Shown here: piece by piece, positions 6,086 to 11,681 of the stretch
Layout: every line of letters starts with the position of its first letter
Position numbering within the stretch: the stretch's first letter is position 1
DNA from: Nanobdellota archaeon
Lineage (GTDB): Archaea; Nanoarchaeota; Nanoarchaeia; Parvarchaeales; Parvarchaeaceae
Assembly: GCA_021852135.1 (NCBI GenBank)
Contig: JAJZOB010000010.1
Coordinates: forward strand, 1 to 11,681
Direction: 5' to 3'
Length of the DNA stretch: 11,681 nucleotides
The notes under the pieces: generated by a model
The model's input: only the letters and a program-made list of their open reading frames with translations
Databases searched by the model: none
Told to the model about the DNA's origin: nothing
Made by a program: the position numbers and the translations under genes

Positions 6086-7243
6086 CTAAGATTTTTTATC
6101 ATTCACCTCCTTACTATTTTTGTATAGCTCAAGCGTACTTGATTTTGTTGGACTTAACTCTTCATTTATTATATCCTTAAGTTCCGCAGGTATGAAATAA
6201 AAAAAAGTTCTTCCCTTTCTACGCTTCTCTATAAGATGCTGTTTAAGCAAATCCTCTAAAAGAGCACGTGCCCACACACCCGAAGAATCTATCTTACTGG
6301 CTAGCTCCAATGTATTGATCTCAGTTTCTTCTGAAAGTAACTTTAATACATCGTATTCTCTTTTATCTAGATTTCTAACTGTCTTTATTATTTGAATATA
6401 TGTTGGCAAACCATTTGCCTTTAAAAATTTAGTCAATGTTTCTTGTGAGGGGTCTGACTTACCACCAAGTATATAATTTAAATACCTACTAGAATACGTA
6501 AGCAGCCTATACGGATTACCAGGGCCCACTGCTCTTACAAGGTCATTTAACACTTCGTTTGAAAAACCCACTTCTTTCGTTGTGGTGGATGCTTCTTTTA
6601 CTCTGTATTTCAGTAATTGCAAACCATCTCTTTCTATAAGTGGCCTTAACTTGATCACTTCTGGTTTCGGCAGATGATAACCAGAAGTCATTTTTAAATC
6701 ATCCCAAAGTTCTGTATTCCAGGTTCCGACAACAGAAAAAGATTCAAATATCGCAGGTAGATACTTAGGCAATCTCGATGCAATCACATCTAAGTCATCT
6801 ATAAAAAGAACTATTCGTTTACCCTCTCCATTTTTGTTCGAAAGAGATAAAAATGGCTGAAGGCCGGGATCCATTATTTTGTCCTCTGCTTGAGCTACAA
6901 ACATCTCTTTAAATTCAGTTATCCCTCTCACATACTCGATGTCTTTTACATTTAGTTTACTGAGCTGGTCCTGTATTTCCTGATCCTTTTTTAATTGATT
7001 ATAAAACCATCGTAACAAGTGAGTCTTCCCAGATCCGTGATTACCAAGAATCGCAACATGTTCTGTTCTACCTGATATAAGATCTATAAACGCCCTGAAC
7101 AGCTCACGAATCTCTAGTTGTCTGCCACTTATATAAGACACGTCTAGATCTACAGTCGTATAGAAAGGATTGTATTTGAGGCCTAGTCTTTTGAAATCCT
7201 TTCTCTCTAAAGACTCTTTAAACATCTCTTTGAATGTTTCCAT
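6086..7243 (-). CDS. AAA+ ATPase with C-terminal winged helix (Orc1/Cdc6- or STAND-like)
   Basis: This is a 385-residue nucleotide-dependent switch protein. In order it has an N-terminal entry motif LKYNPFYTTVDL and YISGRQLEI (about 21-45). The Walker A GNHGSGKT follows at 67-74 with K73, and the Walker B IVLFIDDLD at 144-152. A sensor-1 region VVGTWNT (171-177) and a sensor-2-like GPGNPYRLL (240-248, R246) come next. A winged helix at about 290-352 includes REYDVLKLLSEE and LLKQHLIEKRRKGRTFFYF. The tail is charged. The layout matches archaeal Orc1/Cdc6-like initiators of mobile elements, and also other AAA+/STAND regulators in defence loci. The sensor-2 form is not the classical Orc GDxR, so I leave this open. 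A TATA-like box lies at 7291-7300. It is on the same strand as the 59-residue gene and is followed by a hairpin. Confidence 0.85.
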   Translation of the reverse strand: METFKEMFKESLERKDFKRLGLKYNPFYTTVDLDVSYISGRQLEIRELFRAFIDLISGRTEHVAILGNHGSGKTHLLRWFYNQLKKDQEIQDQLSKLNVKDIEYVRGITEFKEMFVAQAEDKIMDPGLQPFLSLSNKNGEGKRIVLFIDDLDVIASRLPKYLPAIFESFSVVGTWNTELWDDLKMTSGYHLPKPEVIKLRPLIERDGLQLLKYRVKEASTTTKEVGFSNEVLNDLVRAVGPGNPYRLLTYSSRYLNYILGGKSDPSQETLTKFLKANGLPTYIQIIKTVRNLDKREYDVLKLLSEETEINTLELASKIDSSGVWARALLEDLLKQHLIEKRRKGRTFFYFIPAELKDIINEELSPTKSSTLELYKNSKEVNDKKS

Positions 7244-7650
7244 ATTATACCAGTTATTTTTCGTATTATCTATAATTAATTGGAATAAGTAGTATATAAA
7301 CCTTTCTGTCCTTATGCTTGTATAATCTTACATCTGGTTGTTGTAATAAATTGCCTTGCTATTAATAAACTGATAGATAACTAACATTATTCGTGCTGAT
7401 ATTAGAATTAGTTAGGGTGAGAAAAATAGAATTACATCAAATTTGTATTATACATTTAAATGTTCTAATAAATGGTTTCTCATGTAAAATAACCTCAGAG
7501 TATGGAAATAATAAAACAAATAAAAATTAGATTATATAACATATTTTATACATAAAATTTAATTAGAGTATAAAACTAATTTCTATTGTCACTTAATTGC
7601 ACTCTCAATTTTTCTTTTTCCGCTTCTTATCCCTTTTAAGGCAATAATAT
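7244..7650. other. Long AT-rich intergenic region, candidate regulatory or origin sequence
   Basis: There are 407 bases without a gene between two minus-strand genes. The region is markedly AT-rich, with long A/T runs at about 7500-7580. It contains a TATA-like TTTATATACT (minus, 7291-7300) for the ATPase and the palindrome ACATTTAAATGT (7452-7463). It also holds a 13-base copy of the 5851-5877 palindrome core, TATTTTATACATA (7542-7554), and a short inverted repeat AATTAG/CTAATT (7561-7581). Such a region directly upstream of an Orc-like gene could be a replication origin of a mobile element, but I see no classical origin-recognition box. Confidence 0.4.
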
Positions 7651-8580
7651 TTATAATGCTCTAACAACGTATTCACATTTCTCCCCGAAAATAGGGTATT
7701 TATCTAGTGCATAAAGGTCTTCTGAAATATTTTCAAATTCTTCTTTCAAATTATCTTTTAATCTACGAATTTCTTCTTTCTTATAGGAGAATTCTTGTTC
7801 TTTTAAAATACCTGGTGGCCTATCAAAAACGCTATTGAAAATCTCTAGATAACAGTTAATAGTATCAATATCTGACGCTGCCATTATTGGGTATTGATAA
7901 AGGTCCCCATTTTTAGGAGTAGCAGATACATTTTGCCACGTAATACTTTTGTTTGTTTTAGGATCGACTTGACTAGTTGACGAATAGCTAAAGTTAAGTG
8001 GATTTTGGATTTCTTCTTTTATGTAATAGCGGCAAATTAGGTTTGTGAAGTAAGGATAAAGAACATCGGGGGTATTATATATCTTCCCAATCTTTAATTT
8101 TTTAAGATGACCCTCATCAATTTTTGCAGAGATGACATTTTCAGTTAATTGTCTAAACTCCTCGCACTTTTTAGCAAGAATTGCTATTTCCGATTTATAA
8201 TCTTCCCAGCGTTTATCTAAGCCCTTAAATTTACCTAAGTGCATGGAAACCAAATCTTTGTATAAGGGATCTTTATTTAATGCATTCAAATCGAAATTTT
8301 CTGGGTACGTATCAAAATCAGTTATCTTAGAAACATATTTTTTATAAACCTCTTCGTTTAAATTATACCAATCCTCTATAATTTTGTTTAGCTCTTTTGA
8401 ATGCTTCTCCTTTACATTCATTAATAGAGTTTCATAAGAGTACAAAATACTTATAGTGCCAATTAAAAGTGCAATAAATGCTGGGATTAAGCTGACTTGG
8501 TTAGGTACATAAACTACAACCAAAACAATTAATACCGCTATTAATGCAACAACGACAATGGTGATATAAATTATTTTCAT
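7651..8580 (-). CDS. Two-helix membrane-anchored protein with long helical soluble part, unknown function
   Basis: Unrecognised, 309 residues from the ATG at 8580; a GTG two codons upstream is possible. Two hydrophobic segments open the protein (about 2-24, rich in Ile/Val, and 29-49) and form a hairpin. A mostly helical, charged region of about 260 residues follows, beginning NVKEKHSKELNKIIEDWYNL. It includes an aromatic stretch with one Cys (PDVLYPYFTNLICRYYIKEE) and ends in a coiled-coil-prone segment KKEEIRRLKDNLKEEFENI. With both helices at the N-terminus, the soluble part is probably cytoplasmic. It is divergent from the restriction endonuclease across a 72-bp gap holding an inverted repeat, so co-regulation is likely. 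Membrane proteins with coiled coils occur in defence islands, but no known effector motif is visible. The base composition is very AT-rich, unlike cysS. Confidence 0.75.
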   Translation of the reverse strand: MKIIYITIVVVALIAVLIVLVVVYVPNQVSLIPAFIALLIGTISILYSYETLLMNVKEKHSKELNKIIEDWYNLNEEVYKKYVSKITDFDTYPENFDLNALNKDPLYKDLVSMHLGKFKGLDKRWEDYKSEIAILAKKCEEFRQLTENVISAKIDEGHLKKLKIGKIYNTPDVLYPYFTNLICRYYIKEEIQNPLNFSYSSTSQVDPKTNKSITWQNVSATPKNGDLYQYPIMAASDIDTINCYLEIFNSVFDRPPGILKEQEFSYKKEEIRRLKDNLKEEFENISEDLYALDKYPIFGEKCEYVVRAL

Positions 8581-8592
8581 ATACACTTACCT

Positions 8593-8625
8593 AATCTTTA
8601 AACAAGTTTCCTTATTTTAAAGATT
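8593..8625. promoter_or_regulatory. Inverted repeat in divergent promoter of endonuclease and membrane protein
   Basis: Arms AATCTTTAAA (8593-8602) and TTTAAAGATT (8616-8625) are exact 10-bp inverted repeats separated by 13 bases, about two helical turns arm to arm. They lie centrally in the gap between two divergent genes. The left arm overlaps the likely leftward TATA element. The right arm abuts the rightward TATA-like TTTTAATAATAT (8624-8635), about 25 bp before the endonuclease ATG. This is a good candidate operator. Confidence 0.55.
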
Positions 8626-8652
8626 TTAATAATATACCTATACAATTAATAT

Positions 8653-9405
8653 ATGAATAGTGAAACGAAAGGAGAAATTAAAAAGTTGTTATTAGAAAAA
8701 CTAAATAAAAAGTTAGAAGCACATAAAACAGAGACGGAATATAAACCATTTTTTGATGCTATTTTTAGCAAAAAACAAATAATAACTGCTTCCGTTATAC
8801 ATTCGTTTTATACCTCTTTCGGCATGTCGATATATGAACAAATAGGAGAAATACTAGCAAAATCGCAAGGATACGAAGCCGAACGCCAATATGAACTTTT
8901 AGGAAGTATAGACAATAATACCGAGAATTTAATAAATAAAATTGTTAGAGATTTGATAGATAAGAAAATCCTGGCCAATTTGGATGCTGAAATAGATCTA
9001 ATAAAGTCTAGTATTAAACCTTCTAAACCACTACAAAAGGATAATGACCGCACCGTGGACTTATTTATCAAGAAAGGCAAAGAGGAATACTACTTTGATT
9101 TGAAAACAGTTAAGCCGAATAAAACAGATTTTGAATCATTCAAAAGAAAGTTATTACGTTGGATTGGGCTTAGGTTAAGTCAATCAAAAGATGCCAAATT
9201 AAATGTAGCAATCGCAATGCCATACAATCCATACTATCCAAAAAGATACGTACGTTTTGGATCAGACACATTATTTGATAAAACACAGTTATTAGTACAG
9301 GATGATTTTTGGAATTTACTTGGAGGAAAAGGAACTTTTCAAGAGCTTATTAAAATACATCAAGAAGTAGGTAATGTGCTTCGAGATAAAATAGATAGAA
9401 TTTAA
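8653..9405 (+). CDS. Type II restriction endonuclease, MjaII/TdeIII family
   Basis: A predicted PD-(D/E)xK nuclease of 250 residues that cuts unmethylated DNA. The catalytic core is RTVDLFIKKGKEEYYFDLKT (133-152), giving D136, then D149-x-K151 at the end of the second strand. KPNKTDFESFKRKLLRW follows, a block I associate with the TdeIII/MjaII endonucleases. An upstream helix with E66 (YEQIGEILAKSQGYEAERQ) may supply a further metal ligand. Characterised relatives (MjaII, TdeIII) are, from memory, specific for GGNCC; carrying this over is inference. The gene is complete and leaderless with a TATA-like box 25 bp upstream. It ends 3 bp from the convergent methyltransferase. A lone nuclease would be toxic, so the adjacent intact methyltransferase supports a working pair. 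Confidence 0.85.
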   Translation: MNSETKGEIKKLLLEKLNKKLEAHKTETEYKPFFDAIFSKKQIITASVIHSFYTSFGMSIYEQIGEILAKSQGYEAERQYELLGSIDNNTENLINKIVRDLIDKKILANLDAEIDLIKSSIKPSKPLQKDNDRTVDLFIKKGKEEYYFDLKTVKPNKTDFESFKRKLLRWIGLRLSQSKDAKLNVAIAMPYNPYYPKRYVRFGSDTLFDKTQLLVQDDFWNLLGGKGTFQELIKIHQEVGNVLRDKIDRI

Positions 9406-9408
9406 TGT

Positions 9409-10623
9409 CTATGACTCTTTATTCTTAAAATAGAAGATTGATTCAAAGTATGGATGTCCAGTTCTTGCAGTTCTCATCAGCACAGGCCGATTAAAAGTAT
9501 CTATCAATTCGAACCCACAGGCTTTTCCAATTTTTGGATACAAATTAAACTTATCATTGGCAACTATAAAGACTTTTGCATTGGGTTTGAGGAAGCGTTT
9601 CATGTTAGTAAAAACGGCTATAATATCTTTAAAGTAGTCTTCTCTAGATTGCCAGCCCTGCCCTTTCTTTGCGGGGCCTATCTCTTTTTCGTCAAGCCTA
9701 GGAGAATTAAATAATTCATATGCATACTCATGCTGATCATGGTAGTCTATCACACCGACATATGGTGGCGATGTGAATATTCCATCAAATTTAATTTCTT
9801 TAGGTAGGTTAATGTTTCTTGAATCCCCCTGCAAAATGATAACATCTGTATTACTTCTTATTTCACTAAATTCTTTTAGTCTATAATATGTGTCCCAACC
9901 ATATCTCCAAATAAATTTAAATGCGTCTTCTGTAGGCATACAATACCTTTTATGTTTTATACACCAATACCTATCTTTAATAGGTTCCTTTGGTCTTGCT
10001 AATTCGTAATGTGTTATAAGTCTTGAAGATCTTGCTGCCCTAGATAATATAACCTTAAACAGATCTTGATAATCGTAATTTCCTATTTGTGCCCTAAAAA
10101 ATAAGATCTCTTGTAATGCAGCCGGAGCAAACCAATCATTTAGGTATTTACTTTCTGTGCTAAACTTCTCTACTGTTTTGCCTGCTCTTAAGTTTTCACT
10201 GAATTCTTTTGTTTTTTTAAGTATATCATTTAGTTCAAAACGTAATTTATTAAAGTCATATACATCTGCCTTTACTTTACAGATTAGCGCATTAAAAGGA
10301 GAGAGTTCTACACCGACAGAATTTATCCCCAACTCATTAGCAACAATAAGTGTAGTGCCTGACCCTACAAAGGGATCTAAAATAAAATCTCCTTGTTTAA
10401 AATATTTCTTTAGAAAGACTTCAACAAGTTGAGGTATAAATTTTCCCAAATAAGGATGAAGCCTATGTACATGTTTCGTTCTTTGAGATTCTTTTATATT
10501 TAAAAAAGTTAAATCATTGTTAAATACTCTTAGATTTTTTTCGATATCTACATTTGCTTCTATCTCATTTTTATTGAGGTTATACTTTTCAGCAACTTCT
10601 GCACTGCTATCAGATAATACCAT
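9409..10623 (-). CDS. DNA amino-methyltransferase (N4-cytosine or N6-adenine), partner of the endonuclease
   Basis: This protein methylates the target site to protect host DNA, using S-adenosylmethionine. In its 404 residues, motif I DPFVGSGTT sits at 83-91, preceded by HRLHPYLGKFIPQLVEVFLK. A likely second motif, GVELSPFNA, lies at 104-112, and the catalytic TSPPY at 284-288, followed by VGVIDYHDQHEYAYELF. TSPPY favours N4-cytosine modification, fitting a GC-rich target. Motif I comes before motif IV with about 190 residues between, which probably hold the target-recognition region. That region includes a cysteine/histidine cluster CIKHKRYC (221-228). The start at 10623 follows AGGAGG about 10 bases upstream and overlaps the HTH gene by 14 bp, implying one operon with translational coupling. 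The gene runs tail to tail with the endonuclease. Confidence 0.9.
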   Translation of the reverse strand: MVLSDSSAEVAEKYNLNKNEIEANVDIEKNLRVFNNDLTFLNIKESQRTKHVHRLHPYLGKFIPQLVEVFLKKYFKQGDFILDPFVGSGTTLIVANELGINSVGVELSPFNALICKVKADVYDFNKLRFELNDILKKTKEFSENLRAGKTVEKFSTESKYLNDWFAPAALQEILFFRAQIGNYDYQDLFKVILSRAARSSRLITHYELARPKEPIKDRYWCIKHKRYCMPTEDAFKFIWRYGWDTYYRLKEFSEIRSNTDVIILQGDSRNINLPKEIKFDGIFTSPPYVGVIDYHDQHEYAYELFNSPRLDEKEIGPAKKGQGWQSREDYFKDIIAVFTNMKRFLKPNAKVFIVANDKFNLYPKIGKACGFELIDTFNRPVLMRTARTGHPYFESIFYFKNKES

Positions 10624-11368
10624 CTTGTCGTTTCCTCCTAATATGTATAAATAGTTTTCTTACAATATTTAACTTTCTTTTGCTTATAGGCTTTACGCTA
10701 TTTAATAGTCGCATTTCGGCACTGGACTCTTGGCCATTAAGGAATACAACAGCTTTTTTGCCGATGACAACTATCTTTATTTTAGCGTAGTTTTTCAAGA
10801 TACGAAATAGCTTAAGTTTCTTAGATGTTGTAATAATTGCACCATTATTTATAAGTTCACATAGTACCCGAAAATATCTCCCACTTATCCTACTTTTGTC
10901 CTGCTTTATATCTGAAGTCCACCTTACGACTGCAGGATAGCTTACCTTTAGGATATTTGGTATCTCTGTCTTTAATACTCCTGATCTGGCCAATTGTCTA
11001 GCTTTCTGTCTGAGTGATATTGGATACATTTTAAATTCTCTGCCGTCTTTGCTCTTGCCAAGCCAGCGGTTTAGGGCACGCATTCCTACCCCTAGCCTTA
11101 TTGATATCTTCAATCTGGACATGCCTGACTTGTATAGGCTAATTGCCTCTTGTCTAGTCCTCTTAGGATATTCCACATTCTTGAAAGTGGAAGGAGGCAA
11201 ATTCCAGCGCCAGATGGTGCTTGGGGCTATGTTTAGGATCTCGGCTGCCTTGCGCTTGCTCAACCCATACTGGACCATCGCCATGACCTTTGCTTTTTCC
11301 TGCCCTGTGTAATGCTGTCCTGTCATACCTATTCTAGATAGGGAGTTACTTAAACAGCCTTCTATCAT
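10610..11368 (-). CDS. Protein with three tandem helix-turn-helix units, probable controller of the R-M operon
   Basis: Unrecognised as a named family, but clearly DNA binding. Three similar units of about 46 residues each hold a transposase/Hin-like helix-turn-helix. Unit 1 is about 24-56 (GLSKRKAAEILNIAPSTIWRW), unit 2 about 70-104 (GMSRLKISIRLGVGMRALNRWL), and unit 3 about 117-151 (GVLKTEIPNILKVSYPAVVRWT). Each ends in an RW or WRW after the recognition helix. Residues 162-212 form a separate alpha/beta part (GRYFRVLCELINNGAIITTSKK and IKIVVIGKKAVVFLNG), and the tail is very basic. It is the first gene of the operon with the methyltransferase, with a 14-bp overlap. A TATA box at 11387-11394 supports the ATG at 11368; M15 (ATG at 11326) is an alternative with its own AT-rich box. 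Domestication from a transposase N-terminus is possible. Confidence 0.8.
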   Translation of the reverse strand: MIEGCLSNSLSRIGMTGQHYTGQEKAKVMAMVQYGLSKRKAAEILNIAPSTIWRWNLPPSTFKNVEYPKRTRQEAISLYKSGMSRLKISIRLGVGMRALNRWLGKSKDGREFKMYPISLRQKARQLARSGVLKTEIPNILKVSYPAVVRWTSDIKQDKSRISGRYFRVLCELINNGAIITTSKKLKLFRILKNYAKIKIVVIGKKAVVFLNGQESSAEMRLLNSVKPISKRKLNIVRKLFIHIRRKRQDGII

Positions 11369-11382
11369 TTAACAAAACAGAC

Positions 11383-11396
11383 TAAAATTTAAATGT
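11383..11396 (-). promoter_or_regulatory. Promoter of the HTH-methyltransferase operon
   Basis: On the minus strand the run AACATTTAAATTTT is centred about 22 bp before the ATG at 11368. It is also a small palindrome (ATTTAAAT), so both the TATA-binding protein and a dimeric regulator could use it. Confidence 0.5.
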
Positions 11397-11454
11397 TATT
11401 CTAGAAGAAACAATCTACGTAAAACCCAACTAGTAATCCCCTATAAGCATTCTA

Positions 11455-11483
11455 CGAAGCAGATTTGACAAAATCTACCTTCG
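11455..11483 (-). repeat. Compact hairpin just downstream of tRNA-Cys
   Basis: The order is CGAAG, one unpaired base, AGATTT, loop GACA, AAATCT, two unpaired bases, CTTCG. This gives an 11-bp stem with one small internal loop. It begins 13 bases past the tRNA 3' end in the direction of tRNA transcription. It could be a terminator, a trailer-processing signal, or a recombination site next to a tRNA gene. Nothing else is seen in 11397-11496. Confidence 0.5.
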
Positions 11484-11496
11484 GAACTACTGAAAT

Positions 11497-11605
11497 AGGT
11501 GAGCGCGCGAGTCGAACGCGCCTACTTCGTTTACGGCCATGTTTCACAACGCTAGACAGCATTTGTCATTTGCAGACGAATACATAGCCGCTCTGTCAGC
11601 TCACC
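11497..11605 (-). tRNA. tRNA-Cys (GCA) with intron in the anticodon loop
   Basis: The cloverleaf was drawn by hand on the minus strand. The acceptor stem is GGTGAGC (11599-11605) with GCTCACC (11498-11504), then U73 (11497), the discriminator base typical of tRNA-Cys. The D stem is ACA/TGT with loop GAGCGGCTA. The anticodon stem TTCGT/ACGAA encloses loop CTGCAAA with anticodon GCA. The variable loop is GTAG, and the T stem GCGCG/CGCGC has loop TTCGACT. CCA is not encoded. A 38-base intron interrupts the loop around position 37/38 (11532-11569). The D-arm closely resembles bacterial tRNA-Cys, including G15 and G48. No clear TATA box is seen upstream, only weak AGATTAAAAT (about 11623-11632). 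This is the substrate of the CysRS at the other end of the window. Confidence 0.93.
11532..11569 (-). other. 38-nt tRNA-Cys intron
   Basis: Removing these bases leaves a standard 7-base anticodon loop and perfect stem. Because A residues repeat at both borders, the splice point could be after 36, 37 or 38 with the same product. At 38 nt it is far too short for a group I intron, so it is the protein-spliced archaeal kind. I could not draw an unambiguous bulge-helix-bulge by hand. Confidence 0.8.
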
Positions 11606-11681
11606 ATATGACAGACTAACAATTTTAATCTCTAGCGCATTAATAACTCTTTCTACGGTTCTGGCAGCTCTTCAATAGTTG

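Noticed and set aside
7502..7555. 17-codon plus-strand ORF in the AT-rich gap
   Set aside because: Composition is simply that of AT-rich DNA (Ile, Lys, Tyr, Asn) and there is no promoter at the right place.
11653..11681. Possible C-terminus of a minus-strand gene entering from the right (ending IEELPEP then stop)
   Set aside because: Only eight codons are visible and two other frames are also possible, so no call can be made.
1..11681. CRISPR array or rRNA
   Set aside because: I saw no regularly spaced direct repeats and no conserved rRNA segments anywhere in the window.

Overview
The window looks archaeal and AT-rich. Most genes with a recognisable start have an archaeal TATA box about 25 bp before the start codon and almost no leader (cysS, deoC, the genes starting at 3663, 3791, 8653 and 11368). 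The tRNA-Cys at the right end carries a short 38-nt anticodon-loop intron, of the kind removed by archaeal splicing endonuclease. The species cannot be fixed from sequence alone. Base composition, gene sizes and leaderless promoters would fit a small-genome or acidophilic lineage (DPANN or Thermoplasmatota-like), but this is a guess.

Left part (1-3990), mostly host-like: the 5' two-thirds of cysS (minus strand), a divergent four-helix membrane protein, a stretch with the remnant of an NYN-domain gene, a 29-codon small ORF with its own promoter, deoC (deoxyribose-phosphate aldolase), and two small genes of unknown function that share a divergent promoter.

Middle (3985-7650): an IS4-type DDE transposase whose stop codon overlaps the stop of the preceding gene, with a strong 10-bp hairpin just upstream of its start. 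Next come a 59-residue very hydrophobic protein with a textbook Shine-Dalgarno site and a perfect 27-bp palindrome at its promoter, and an AAA+/Orc-like ATPase with a C-terminal winged helix. A 407-bp very AT-rich gap lies upstream of the ATPase.

Right part (7651-11370), a restriction-modification island: a two-helix membrane protein of unknown function, divergent from a MjaII/TdeIII-type PD-(D/E)xK endonuclease. The endonuclease runs tail to tail (3-bp gap) into a DNA amino-methyltransferase. The methyltransferase overlaps by 14 bp an upstream gene for a protein with three tandem helix-turn-helix units, a plausible controller of the system. The window closes with the intron-containing tRNA-Cys, so the accessory genes sit between cysS and tRNA-Cys.

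The endonuclease, methyltransferase and HTH protein form the best-supported functional unit. Whether the ATPase, the hydrophobic peptide and the two-helix protein make a second unit (mobile-element replication, viral remnant or defence) is open. That is the part most worth testing as undescribed.
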